The notes below the pieces were generated by a model. It worked only from the letters and a program-made list of their open reading frames with translations, was not told where the DNA came from and did not search any database. Positions 53,202 through 62,044 of a stretch of 64,000 bases of DNA are shown here, in pieces. Origin of the DNA: UBA9655 sp964474215 (GTDB taxonomy: Bacteria; Pseudomonadota; Alphaproteobacteria; UBA9655). Every line of letters starts with the position of its first letter. Position 1 is the stretch's first letter. Where the stretch lies: the NCBI GenBank assembly GCA_964474215.1, contig CAYYRQ010000003.1:57772-121771 (forward strand). The letters run 5' to 3'. The position numbers and the translations under genes were made by a program.

Positions 53202-53818
53202 TTGTCATTTGCCCCCAATGTTCAAAGCGTTATATGCTTGATGAAAGTCTCATACCTGAAAGAGGTCGTCACGTGAGGTGCAGTGAATGCCAAACAACAT
53301 GGCTTCACAAGTCTATTTCACAGCAACCTATGCAGAATTCATTGGTCCTTGATGAAATTCAAGATACTTTAAGCCAAATACACGAATCTAAAATAAAGAA
53401 AAATAGAAATGGAACGCTTTATTTGTTCGCTGCTATTCTCTTTCTTTTGGGTCTAATAATTTTTGGAAGAGAATATTTCGTAAGGTTTTTCCCAGAATCC
53501 GAAAGGTACTATGAACTTATAGGTCTCCCGGTTAACGCCAAACTCTCAAGCTTAAAAGTTTCAGCGAGATCTTCTTTACTTCAACCTTCGAAAAAAGAGA
53601 AAATGATTCAAGTTGAGGGGAAGGTCATAAATACATCTGAACGTGTTCGGGGTATACCCCCCCTTAAAATCAAGCTTTTGGATCCTAATTCACATGTTGT
53701 TGATTCTTGGGAGCATCTGCTCTCAGAGACATCTTTGCTCCCTGGAGAACAGGTCCATTTTCAAACTGAACCCCGCAAAAGAATAAAAGAAGCTAACCAT
53801 GTTACAGTAGAGTTTTAA
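53198..53818 (+). CDS. MJ0042 zinc-ribbon, DUF3426 membrane protein
   Basis: A 206-residue protein. Residues 1-36 are an MJ0042 zinc ribbon with Cys5, Cys8, Cys28 and Cys31 (IVICPQCSKRYMLDE, VRCSECQTTW). A membrane segment follows at about residues 71-90 (TLYLFAAILFLLGLIIFG), then a periplasmic DUF3426 beta domain (GKVINTSERVRGIPPLKIKL). The family is widespread in proteobacteria; the role is unknown. It is one base from gmhA and may be co-transcribed with gmhA-hldE. Confidence 0.85.
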   Translation: MIVICPQCSKRYMLDESLIPERGRHVRCSECQTTWLHKSISQQPMQNSLVLDEIQDTLSQIHESKIKKNRNGTLYLFAAILFLLGLIIFGREYFVRFFPESERYYELIGLPVNAKLSSLKVSARSSLLQPSKKEKMIQVEGKVINTSERVRGIPPLKIKLLDPNSHVVDSWEHLLSETSLLPGEQVHFQTEPRKRIKEANHVTVEF

Positions 53819-53819
53819 C

Positions 53820-54425
53820 ATGACGAATAGAATCACTATGCCCACCTTTGACCTAAGAGCATTTTATGAAGCTGAGTGGCAAGAACATGTTGAAACAGCT
53901 CAAAAATCACACTTGCAACTATACCCCGCTTTCACTGAATGGGTAGAAACTGCGGCTTTTGCATTACAGCATGGTAACAAAATTTTATTCTTTGGGAATG
54001 GTGGCAGCGCAGCTGATGCCCAACACTTAGCTACCGAGCTTACTGTTCGGTTCAAAAATAATCGAAGAGCTCTACCCGCATTATCATTAGCAACGGATAC
54101 TTCTGCTTTAACCGCGATCGGAAATGATTTGGGTTTTGATCATCTGTTTTCACGTCAAATTGAAGCTCTTGGTAATGCGGGAGATCTTGCCATTGGCATT
54201 TCAACTTCTGGCCGAAGCCCTAATATTTTAAAGGCTTTTGAGGAAGCTCGGAATAAAAAAATAATCACAGTTGCTTTAACAGGAGAAAGCGGACAACATT
54301 TACATAACCAAGTTGATATTCTTATTCAAGTCCCCTGCTTAACTGTGGCCAGAATCCAAGAAATGCACATCACCTTGGGGCAAATGCTCATTGGAGCTTT
54401 GGAAAATAGGTTAGGTTTGGTATAG
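53820..54425 (+). CDS. gmhA: Phosphoheptose isomerase GmhA
   Basis: A 201-residue SIS-domain protein of normal length. FFGNGGSAADAQHLATELTVRF is the substrate-binding loop of GmhA, followed by AIGNDLGFDHLFSRQIEAL, GISTSGRSPNIL and ARIQEMHITLGQML. It converts sedoheptulose-7-phosphate to D-glycero-D-manno-heptose-7-phosphate, the first step to ADP-heptose. It lies 3 bases before hldE; gmhB is on the other strand nearby, so the pathway is split across two divergent operons. Confidence 0.95.
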   Translation: MTNRITMPTFDLRAFYEAEWQEHVETAQKSHLQLYPAFTEWVETAAFALQHGNKILFFGNGGSAADAQHLATELTVRFKNNRRALPALSLATDTSALTAIGNDLGFDHLFSRQIEALGNAGDLAIGISTSGRSPNILKAFEEARNKKIITVALTGESGQHLHNQVDILIQVPCLTVARIQEMHITLGQMLIGALENRLGLV

Positions 54426-54428
54426 CTC

Positions 54429-55880
54429 ATGGTAGATATGAATTTCTTTGATAATATAGACTCAACACGAATCCTATGTCTTGGTGACATCATGCTTGAT
54501 GAATATATCACCGGCACTATTTCTCGCATTTCTCCTGAAGCCCCTGTGCCCGTCATTCAAGTCAATGATGAATCGACCGTCCTGGGTGGTGTAGGAAATG
54601 TTGTCAGGAACCTAGCATCGATAGAATGCAATGTTACCCTGATATCTGTCGTAGGAGACGATGAAAATGGTTCAGAAGTTGCTCAACTTTTAAAGCAAGT
54701 TCCTAAAGTTGAAACTCACCTCTTAATGGACAAAAAAAGAACCACTACAACTAAAACCCGTTATATTTCTGGAAATCAACAAGTTCTTCGAACAGATCGT
54801 GAGTGCAACGAGAGCCTTGGTTCACATTTAGAATCGAAAATTCTGAAGCTTTATAAAGAGTATATCATTTCCCATGACTTAGTGGTCTTATCTGATTATG
54901 CGAAAGGTTTCTTTTCCCCCGAGCTCTTAGAGTCTCTTATTCAAGAAGCAAAGGTACAAAATAAACCTATACTTATTGATCCAAAAGGCAATGACTTTAA
55001 CCGGTATAAGGGAGCAACCTTATTAACACCGAACCAAAATGAACTATCGCTTGCTGCTCATTGCAAAATTAAATCTGATAATGACCTTATTAGGGCAGCA
55101 AAATCTGTTATGAAAACGGCAGAGCTAGACTCGATAATCGTAACGCGCGGATCTCAAGGAATGACTCTCGTTGAATCAAACGGAAAAACAAAACACATTA
55201 AAACGCGAGCTTTGGAGGTTTTTGATGTATCTGGTGCTGGCGATACTGTTATTGCGATGTTGGCCGCATGCCTCGCCTCCAGCGTAAAGCTCTCTGACGC
55301 CATAAATATTGCCAATGCAGCCGCAGGCGTCGTTGTATCTAAAATAGGCACCGCTGTTGTCCACCGTGAAGAACTTCTATCGGCTCTTCACACATTAAAA
55401 GTCCAAACCCATGAAGAGAAGATCGTTTCATGGGAGAGAGCAGTAGCACAAATACAAAAATGGAAGCGACTCGGTCAACGAATTGTATTCACCAATGGGT
55501 GTTTTGACTTCCTCCACCCCGGTCATATTGAACTGTTACATAAAGCCAAAGAAGCGGGGCACAAGCTTATTATTGGTCTCAATACTGATCATTCCATTCA
55601 ACGTCTAAAGGGACCGAAACGCCCTATACAAAAAGAACGAGACAGATCCTTTGTCCTCTCTTCCATAGGATGTGTTGACCTTATTGTTTTCTTCGAAGAA
55701 GATACGCCTTTAAACCTCATCAAATTATTAAAGCCCGATGTTCTAGTAAAAGGTGCAGATTATACGATCGATAAAGTTGTTGGCGCTTCATTTGTACAAA
55801 GTTATGGCGGTCAAGTAAAATTGGTTGACCTTGTTGAAGGCAAAAGCACGTCAAACATGGTTACGAAGATGATCGCATAA
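54429..55880 (+). CDS. hldE: Bifunctional heptose-7-P kinase / heptose-1-P adenylyltransferase HldE
   Basis: A 483-residue fusion. Residues 1-320 form a PfkB-type kinase (ILCLGDIMLDEYITG and the ATP/anion motif DVSGAGDTVIAMLAA). Residues 345-483 form a nucleotidyltransferase with the HxGH motif in FTNGCFDFLHPGHIELL and the late VEGKSTSNMV. It phosphorylates heptose-7-P at C1 and, after GmhB, makes ADP-heptose for the LPS inner core. An ATG three codons inside the first (54438) is an alternative start. The pathway presence implies heptose-containing LPS. Confidence 0.95.
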   Translation: MVDMNFFDNIDSTRILCLGDIMLDEYITGTISRISPEAPVPVIQVNDESTVLGGVGNVVRNLASIECNVTLISVVGDDENGSEVAQLLKQVPKVETHLLMDKKRTTTTKTRYISGNQQVLRTDRECNESLGSHLESKILKLYKEYIISHDLVVLSDYAKGFFSPELLESLIQEAKVQNKPILIDPKGNDFNRYKGATLLTPNQNELSLAAHCKIKSDNDLIRAAKSVMKTAELDSIIVTRGSQGMTLVESNGKTKHIKTRALEVFDVSGAGDTVIAMLAACLASSVKLSDAINIANAAAGVVVSKIGTAVVHREELLSALHTLKVQTHEEKIVSWERAVAQIQKWKRLGQRIVFTNGCFDFLHPGHIELLHKAKEAGHKLIIGLNTDHSIQRLKGPKRPIQKERDRSFVLSSIGCVDLIVFFEEDTPLNLIKLLKPDVLVKGADYTIDKVVGASFVQSYGGQVKLVDLVEGKSTSNMVTKMIA

Positions 55881-55967
55881 TTTTACACAATAAAACTTGA
55901 TTTTCATACTCAAAGAAATGTAAGTTTGTTTAATTTTATTATACAGACAATCTAATGATTTTACAAA

Positions 55968-56483
55968 ATGGCCATATTAAATATTTTAACAGCTCCAGAT
56001 CCCAACTTGAAGAAAGCAGCTGCTCCCGTCGAGAAAGTCGATTCGAGTATCCGCAAAATTCGCGATGATCTATTCGATACTTTATATGCCAAAAACGGCC
56101 TTGGACTCGCAGGTGTTCAAGTCAATATCCATAAAAGACTTATTGCTATTGATTTAAGTGATTATGGATTTTCTTCAATCGGCCCCCTTTTTTTAGCTAA
56201 TCCTGAAATTCTTAGAGCTTCTTCTAAAATGCAAACAACAGACGAGGCATGCCTTTCTGTCCCAGGCTTTTCGGGAAAAATTAATCGACCCTTAGAAATT
56301 GAGGTCAGCTACTTAGATGAGAATAACCGTAAGCAAATTTTAAAAGCAAATGGGTTACTTGCCGACTGTATTCAACACGAGATAGACCACCTCAATGGAA
56401 TTTTATTCATTGACCATTTGTCCACACTTAAGAGAAAAATTATTTTGGAAAAACTTCGCAAATGGAAAAATAGAAAAAGTTAG
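55968..56483 (+). CDS. def: Peptide deformylase
   Basis: A 171-residue metalloenzyme. Motif 1 is GLGLAGVQ (usually GxGxAAxQ), motif 2 is EACLSVPG (usually EGCLS) and motif 3 is QHEIDHLNG, intact; Cys and both His are the metal ligands. It removes the formyl group from nascent proteins. The Gly in motif 1 and Ala in motif 2 are swaps from the consensus and would shape the active site. It is followed 3 bases later by fmt, the usual pairing. Confidence 0.93.
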   Translation: MAILNILTAPDPNLKKAAAPVEKVDSSIRKIRDDLFDTLYAKNGLGLAGVQVNIHKRLIAIDLSDYGFSSIGPLFLANPEILRASSKMQTTDEACLSVPGFSGKINRPLEIEVSYLDENNRKQILKANGLLADCIQHEIDHLNGILFIDHLSTLKRKIILEKLRKWKNRKS

Positions 56484-56486
56484 TTT

Positions 56487-57431
56487 ATGGACCCCAAAAA
56501 ATTTCGAATTGCGTTTATGGGCACACCTCAATTAGCTGTGAATGTCCTCGAAAGGCTCGTAAAAGATGGATACAAAGTTGTGGCTGTTTATACACAACCT
56601 CCCAGGCCAACTGGGCGAGGCTACAAAGTAAAGCCAAGCCCTGTTCAAGAATTTGCGGAATCTAACAATCTACCTTTCTTTACGCCGACCTCACTGAAAT
56701 CAAATGAAGAACTCATTAAATGGAGAGAACTTAATATAGATGTAGCTATCGTCACGGCCTATGGAATGATTTTACCAAAAGAAATGCTTGAATCTCCCAA
56801 GTGGGGGGCCTTAAACGTTCATGTTTCGCTTCTTCCACGTTGGAGGGGAGCCGCACCTATACAAAGAGCCATTCTAGCTGGTGACGAAGAAACAGGAATA
56901 ACAATTATGAAAATGGATGAAGGCCTGGATACGGGAGATATTCTTTATCAGAAAAAAATGCAACTTAATAAATCTTCGACAACGAATAGTGTTTTGAAAG
57001 ACTTTGAAAAACTCGGCCCCGAAGCTTTAATGGAAGCTCTCCCCTTGTATTTATCGGGCGAGTTGAAGCCAAAACCACAGCCGAGTGAAGGTATTACCTA
57101 TGCTCAAAAACTTAACAAAGCGGAAGGGCTCCTCGACTGGAGTGAACCAGCGTTTGTCCAAGACCGAAAAGTTCGCGCTTTAAATCCCTGGCCAGGAACT
57201 TGGTTTGACATAGGGGAGGATCACATTAAAGTATTAAAAGGTGAAGTTATATCCTTGAAACATAATCAAGCTCCTGGAACGATTCTTGATAAAAGATTCA
57301 CAATAGCTTGCTCTGAAAATGCCTTTCGTCCTTTAGTTTTACAAAAGGTTGGAAAATCAGCTATGCCGACAGAAGATTTTCTCAGAGGGTATGAAATTCC
57401 ACTGCACAATCTGAATGATGCGAAGAATTAA
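56487..57431 (+). CDS. fmt: Methionyl-tRNA formyltransferase
   Basis: A 314-residue enzyme. FMGTPQLAVNVLERLV starts the folate domain, and LNVHVSLLPRWRGAAPIQRA is the catalytic signature with Asn, His and the SLLP-RGAAP loop, and MDEGLDTGDIL carries the Asp. The C-terminal OB domain (LNPWPGTWFD) binds initiator tRNA. It formylates Met-tRNA with N10-formyl-tetrahydrofolate. It sits between def and truA, with a 17-base overlap into truA. Confidence 0.96.
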   Translation: MDPKKFRIAFMGTPQLAVNVLERLVKDGYKVVAVYTQPPRPTGRGYKVKPSPVQEFAESNNLPFFTPTSLKSNEELIKWRELNIDVAIVTAYGMILPKEMLESPKWGALNVHVSLLPRWRGAAPIQRAILAGDEETGITIMKMDEGLDTGDILYQKKMQLNKSSTTNSVLKDFEKLGPEALMEALPLYLSGELKPKPQPSEGITYAQKLNKAEGLLDWSEPAFVQDRKVRALNPWPGTWFDIGEDHIKVLKGEVISLKHNQAPGTILDKRFTIACSENAFRPLVLQKVGKSAMPTEDFLRGYEIPLHNLNDAKN

Positions 57432-58164
57432 ACTTATCATTGAATATGAAGGAACACTTTTTTGTGGCTGGCAAAGGCAAAAGAGCATGCCAACCATTCA
57501 AAAAGCTATAGAAGATGCTTTCCAAGATTTCCTTGGAGAGCCTGTAACCGTTTGGGGAAGTGGGCGCACGGATGCAGGCGTTCATGCAAGATGCCAAGTT
57601 GCACATGTAGATATTTCAAAAACATATAACCCCTTTTCAATTCAAGGCGCATTAAATCAACGCTTACGAGACATTCCAATCACCATCTTGTCTGTTGAAG
57701 AGGTTTCTTCAACTTTTCACGCAAGGTTTTCAGCAACATCTCGAGCGTATGAGTATTGCATTCTGAATAGAAGAACCCCACCTGCAATCGATAGAACAAG
57801 AGCTTGGTGGGTTATTCGTCCTCTCTGTATTGAGTCAATGAGAGAAGGCGCACAGTATTTATTAGGACACCATGACTTTACTTCATTTAGAGATTCCCAA
57901 TGCCAAGCAACTTCCCCCCTTAGGACACTGGATAAACTCTCAATTGAAAAAAACCATGACCTCATTATTGTCGAAGCAAAGGCTCGCTCTTTCCTTCATC
58001 ATCAAGTTCGCAACATTGTTGGAACTTTAAAGCGTGTCGGAGAAGGCGTTTGGGCACCAGAAAAAGTTAAAGAAATCCTTGAGGCCAAAGATCGCAAAGC
58101 TGCAGGCCCCACTGCCCCTGCTCATGGCCTTTTTCTAACAAACATCGAATTTGATTCCGTTTAA
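57415..58164 (+). CDS. truA: tRNA pseudouridine(38-40) synthase TruA
   Basis: A 249-residue enzyme. The catalytic Asp53 is in GSGRTDAGVHA. LIIEYEGTLFCGWQRQ at the start and FLHHQVRNIVGTLKRVG near the end are TruA blocks. It isomerises uridines in the anticodon arm of several tRNAs. The start overlaps fmt by 17 bases, and ATG at 57415 or 57418 are both possible. It ends 4 bases inside the convergent yqgE gene. Confidence 0.95.
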   Translation: MMRRIKLIIEYEGTLFCGWQRQKSMPTIQKAIEDAFQDFLGEPVTVWGSGRTDAGVHARCQVAHVDISKTYNPFSIQGALNQRLRDIPITILSVEEVSSTFHARFSATSRAYEYCILNRRTPPAIDRTRAWWVIRPLCIESMREGAQYLLGHHDFTSFRDSQCQATSPLRTLDKLSIEKNHDLIIVEAKARSFLHHQVRNIVGTLKRVGEGVWAPEKVKEILEAKDRKAAGPTAPAHGLFLTNIEFDSV

Positions 58165-58748
58165 GCCTGTCCCGACTCTTCTGACAGGGTAGACGGAGTA
58201 GTGCCAAGCTTTTCCATAGCTTCCACCCATCTATTTTCAATGGGCGAATGAAACAATATCTCCGGATCTGCCTCAACCTGTAACCACCTGTTGCTGTGTA
58301 ACTCAGCATCGAGTTGACCCGGTCTCCAACCCACATACCCCATAGCGAGCAAACAGTTTTTAGGTCCGTTCCCCTGAGCAATAGACTGAAGAACATCAAC
58401 GGTAGCTGTCAGAGAAATATGATTCCCCAAATATACTGTTCCCGGATGATTAAAGTCATCTGAATGTAAAACAAACCCTCGGCCTGTATCGCTAGGGCCC
58501 CCAAAATATATGGGAAGATCTCGTTTAATTGTTTCCTTAGATAGGTTTAGATATTCCAATAGTCCCTTTAAAGTTAAATCCCCTAAGTACTTGTTTATAA
58601 CAAGTCCCATGGCCCCATTCGAATCATGACCACAAATGAAAATAACCGTTTTTTCAAACCGCGGATCTTGCAAATGAGGCATAGCTAACAGTAACTGACC
58701 TGTTAAATATCCCGAAAGATCTTGTTTTTTTGTGGGTTCTTCTGTCAT
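58161..58748 (-). CDS. YqgE/AlgH family protein
   Basis: From the ATG at 58748 it has 195 residues; the longer frame upstream adds 45 residues that do not fit the family. LTGQLLLAMPHLQDPRFEKTV is the YqgE start block, followed by GHDSNGAMGLVINKYL, LPIYFGGPSDTGRGFVLH and LAMGYVGWRPGQLD. The family has a DUF179 fold of unknown role. It overlaps the convergent truA end by 4 bases. Confidence 0.9.
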   Translation of the reverse strand: MTEEPTKKQDLSGYLTGQLLLAMPHLQDPRFEKTVIFICGHDSNGAMGLVINKYLGDLTLKGLLEYLNLSKETIKRDLPIYFGGPSDTGRGFVLHSDDFNHPGTVYLGNHISLTATVDVLQSIAQGNGPKNCLLAMGYVGWRPGQLDAELHSNRWLQVEADPEILFHSPIENRWVEAMEKLGTTPSTLSEESGQA

Positions 58749-58800
58749 ATTATATTTATGACATATATCAGTTAAAAGTTTATTACAAATGAAAGAGCTT

Positions 58801-60573
58801 ATGAAAATTTTTTCAAAACTTATAATTTCTCTCTTTATTTTGGTTGGCCTATTTATTTCTAGCCTCCATGCAAATGAGGACATACCCGTAAAACTTCAAC
58901 TTTCCGCTGGTGGAAGTGAGGATGGAAAATCAGTCGCCGGATTAATTCTTGATATCTCCAATGAATGGCATGCCTATGCTCCTTCACCTGAAAACAAAGA
59001 AGCAGCAGGATTTGAACCCACTCTTAATTGGCACAACTCTGAAAATCTCTCTCACGTTGAGGTCATCTGGCCTCAACCTATAGAAACAGAGTTTCAAGGG
59101 CAACTTTCTTACGTCTATGAAAAAAGCGCCCTTGTAAAACTTCTTCTGACCCCAATTGATAAAAGTAAGCCCGTAAATCTAAAATTAGATGTTTCTCTAC
59201 TCTTATGCTCTTCCACGTGCTTACCCGTTGATGAACAACTCACTTTAACGATACATCCTGAACAACCCGCTAGCCCAGCATTCACTGAAGCTGAAGAAGA
59301 AGAAACCTCCCAAAAAATGTCTTCGTTTCTCATTCTCTTAATGATTGCTTTTTTAGGTGGGTTCATTTTGAATTTCATGCCCTGCGTTCTTCCTGTTCTT
59401 TCTTTGAAAGTTATTTCTCTTATTAAACAATCCAAAAAAGATCACATTGCTAAGGCAAAACAAGGGTTTTTCATCACAGGCATTGGGATTATTGCCTCAT
59501 TCTTGATCTTAGCGACCATAACAATATTGTTAAAGGAATCAGGGGAAGCCTTTGGTTGGGGAATCCACTTCCAAAATCCACATTTCTTATTATTTGTCTT
59601 TCTTGTGCTCATTGCCTTTGCGGCTAGTTTACTCGGTGTGTTTGAAATCGATCTTCCCTCAGGAATTGGAAGTTGGCTTGTTTCCCACGAAGGAAAAGGA
59701 AGGGTTAAAGATTTCCTCTCAGGTGTATTTGCAACTCTGCTGGCCACACCTTGCTCTGCTCCCTTTGTAGGAACAGCATTGAGTTTTGCCTTAGCACATC
59801 AGGCCATAGAAATTTTATGGGTCTTCTTTTTCCTAGGTCTGGGATTTGCATTCCCTTACATCTTAGTTGCCTCTCTTCCCCAGCGATATATTTATCTTCC
59901 CAAACCAGGAAAATGGATGCTGTGGATGCAGATTTTCCTCGGCATTGGCTTGGCTGCAACGGCCCTTTGGATTGGTTGGATCCTTAGTTTCCATCTCCCA
60001 TTGTGGACCCTCTTGCTAAGTACAGCTCTTGTCCTCATTGCCCTTTCATTTTTTTGGATCAAACACCATATTAAGCCAAATTTACATGCATGGTTTCTTG
60101 CGCTACCTTTCTTTGCTATTGCTTGGAGTTTGTCATGGGTGGCAGAGCCTTCGGAACAAAAAAACTTAAATCAAATCAAAGAAGGATCTCCTATCCTCGA
60201 CGTCTGGAAGCCATTTAATCCAGATTTAATACCAGAGCTTATAAAACAAGGCAAAATCGTTTTTATCGATGCAACTGCCGAATGGTGCGTAACATGTTCT
60301 GTAAATAAATCCCTGGTTTTAAACGATCCGAAAGTTGCAAAAATCCTTTCGAACCCTCAAGTAGTAGCTATGAAAGCCGACTGGACTAAGCAGGATGCAG
60401 AAATCACAAAGTTTCTTCAAAAACATAAACGTTTTGGAATTCCTTTTAATATTGTGTTCGGGCCTAAAAATGCAAACGGAATTGTTCTACCCGAAATTCT
60501 ATCCGTAAGCATAGTTTTAGAAGCCTTTAAGGAAGTGGGCTTTGAGAAGCCTTCTTCTGAGCCTGTTGAATAG
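58801..60573 (+). CDS. DsbD-family thiol:disulfide interchange protein
   Basis: From the ATG at 58801 (an in-frame ATG four codons earlier is possible) it has 590 residues. A signal peptide ends near HA (about residue 25), then a DsbD N-terminal domain with LLLCSSTCLPV. The membrane core of about eight segments carries NFMPCVLPVLSLKV and ATPCSAPFVG, the electron-carrying cysteines. A C-terminal thioredoxin-like domain has the WCVTC active site. It moves electrons from cytoplasmic thioredoxin to periplasmic thiols. It overlaps the convergent rnhA gene by 47 bases. Confidence 0.88.
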   Translation: MKIFSKLIISLFILVGLFISSLHANEDIPVKLQLSAGGSEDGKSVAGLILDISNEWHAYAPSPENKEAAGFEPTLNWHNSENLSHVEVIWPQPIETEFQGQLSYVYEKSALVKLLLTPIDKSKPVNLKLDVSLLLCSSTCLPVDEQLTLTIHPEQPASPAFTEAEEEETSQKMSSFLILLMIAFLGGFILNFMPCVLPVLSLKVISLIKQSKKDHIAKAKQGFFITGIGIIASFLILATITILLKESGEAFGWGIHFQNPHFLLFVFLVLIAFAASLLGVFEIDLPSGIGSWLVSHEGKGRVKDFLSGVFATLLATPCSAPFVGTALSFALAHQAIEILWVFFFLGLGFAFPYILVASLPQRYIYLPKPGKWMLWMQIFLGIGLAATALWIGWILSFHLPLWTLLLSTALVLIALSFFWIKHHIKPNLHAWFLALPFFAIAWSLSWVAEPSEQKNLNQIKEGSPILDVWKPFNPDLIPELIKQGKIVFIDATAEWCVTCSVNKSLVLNDPKVAKILSNPQVVAMKADWTKQDAEITKFLQKHKRFGIPFNIVFGPKNANGIVLPEILSVSIVLEAFKEVGFEKPSSEPVE

Positions 60574-60991
60574 CTTCCCTTGCCAGACAATCAGCCCTTT
60601 CATTCTCGGGATGGCCTGAGTGACCGCGAACCCAGTGCCATTCGATTGTATGCTCATCATCTAAAGCCTCTAAAATCTCCCAGAGATCCTTGTTCTTAAC
60701 TGGTTTTTTGTTTGAAAGACGCCAATCGTTTTTTTTCCACTGGTGCATCCATTTTGTTACTCCATCCTTCAGGTATTGGCTATCCGTATAAAGATCTACA
60801 TGACTTGAAAACTTCAAAGCCCTGAGTGCTTTAATCGCCGCTAAAAGTTCCATTCGATTGTTGGTTGTTTTTTCTTCATAACCTGAAAGCTCTTTTTCAA
60901 CACCATTGAACCGCAAAAGCGCTCCCCAACCTCCGGGTCCTGGATTGCCTTGGCAAGCTCCATCTGTATATATTTCCACCTTCTTAACCAT
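60527..60991 (-). CDS. rnhA: Ribonuclease HI
   Basis: A 154-residue enzyme. All four catalytic carboxylates are visible: Asp10 in IYTDGACQGNPGPGGWG, Glu48 in RMELLAAI, Asp70 in YTDSQYLKDG and Asp134 in ERADCLA. WVRGHSGHPENE provides the catalytic His loop. It cuts the RNA strand of RNA-DNA hybrids, including replication primers. It is convergent with and overlaps the dsbD end by 47 bases, and is divergent from the CDGSH gene. Confidence 0.97.
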   Translation of the reverse strand: MVKKVEIYTDGACQGNPGPGGWGALLRFNGVEKELSGYEEKTTNNRMELLAAIKALRALKFSSHVDLYTDSQYLKDGVTKWMHQWKKNDWRLSNKKPVKNKDLWEILEALDDEHTIEWHWVRGHSGHPENERADCLAREAIQQAQKKASQSPLP

Positions 60992-61085
60992 TTATTCTTT
61001 CCTTTAAGCCGACTACCCTACAGATTTATACCTTGTCGAGAAATTTATAATTCGCTATTTTAAGCGCATTAATGGAGTTTTTGAA

Positions 61086-61328
61086 ATGTCTAATTCTACC
61101 TGCAATAAAGCTATCCCCTATAAAGTTACCCTGGATGAGGGAAAAACTTACTTTTGGTGCACCTGTGGTCTAAGCCAAAAACAACCCTTTTGTGATGGAG
61201 CGCACAAAGGATCAGACCTCGGGTTAAAATCGCACTCTTTTATAAGTGATACTGAAAAGAAGGTTTGGTTGTGTGGATGTAAAAAGACAAAAAATCCACC
61301 TTTTTGTGATGGTAGCCATAAAAAATAA
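61086..61328 (+). CDS. Double-CDGSH iron-sulfur protein
   Basis: An 80-residue protein with two complete CDGSH motifs: WCTCGLSQKQPFCDGAH and LCGCKKTKNPPFCDGSH, each C-x-C-x2-(S/T)-x3-P-x-C-D-G-(S/A)-H. Each binds a 2Fe-2S cluster through three Cys and one His. The soluble two-motif form is common in bacteria and may act in redox or cluster transfer. Its TAA overlaps the next ATG by one base (TAATG), so the next gene is coupled. Confidence 0.92.
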   Translation: MSNSTCNKAIPYKVTLDEGKTYFWCTCGLSQKQPFCDGAHKGSDLGLKSHSFISDTEKKVWLCGCKKTKNPPFCDGSHKK

Positions 61329-61822
61329 TGAAACAGGTTTTTCTAATCATCTTTATTGTCTTAACAGGATGTTCTCATTCATTTGAAAAACAAACTCGCT
61401 GCCCCCCAATGGCTATTTTAAAAGAGTTCTCAAAAAATATAATGGTCTATGAAAATGTTCCTTTGCGAACAGAAATAGACAGCCTTACACCCACATGTAC
61501 AAAAGAGGATAATCAATACTATGTTGACTTTCACTTGCGAATGACAAGCTTTAGGTCCCTCCAGGACTTTCATGATCCTTTATCTTTCAACGTTTCCTTC
61601 TTCGTGGCAGTCGTTGACGACAAAGGGCAGGTTATTTCAAGGTCTGACCACTCCCATAAAATTAAGTTTGCCGAGAAACAAACTACATCTGTGAACATCA
61701 TAAGGATGAATGAAGTTATTCCCACCCAGCACAATGCTTCAGTTTATATTGGATTTAATTTAGACCACAAACAGCTTGAACAAGCTAAAAATGAGCGTTT
61801 TAAGGATTTTTTCTTAGAATAA
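61328..61822 (+). CDS. Lipoprotein of unknown function
   Basis: A 164-residue protein with a type II signal peptide: IIFIVLTGCSHS gives the lipobox LTGC with Cys15. The mature part predicts a beta-rich periplasmic domain with the block YYVDFHLRMTSFRSLQDFHD; no family was recognised. It is coupled to the CDGSH gene by a one-base overlap. It is probably an inner- or outer-membrane lipoprotein. Confidence 0.7.
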   Translation: MKQVFLIIFIVLTGCSHSFEKQTRCPPMAILKEFSKNIMVYENVPLRTEIDSLTPTCTKEDNQYYVDFHLRMTSFRSLQDFHDPLSFNVSFFVAVVDDKGQVISRSDHSHKIKFAEKQTTSVNIIRMNEVIPTQHNASVYIGFNLDHKQLEQAKNERFKDFFLE

Positions 61823-61931
61823 ATTTTTTGTGCCTTTTATATAGAAATATACCAAAAATATTATTATATAAAAAACAAATGATTATGTTTGCCCCTTTAC
61901 ATTATGAAGCCCATTTTGTTAAACAATCATT

Positions 61932-61954
61932 TGGATATGCGCTCAGCGCATATC
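61932..61954. promoter_or_regulatory. 23-bp perfect palindrome, possible operator
   Basis: GGATATGCGCT, a central C and AGCGCATATCC form perfect 11-bp arms. It lies 90 bases before the MFS transporter gene in a 222-base gap. It has no T-run and so is unlike a terminator; the size and symmetry fit a dimeric regulator site. A LuxR-type ligand-binding protein is encoded two genes on, but it has no DNA-binding domain. Confidence 0.5.
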
Positions 61955-62044
61955 CGATATGCAAAATTCATAATAGCGGGTACAATTTTATTACACCAAA
62001 CTAGAGGTCAATAACTTAATTTAATCAACCAAGAGTATGAATTT

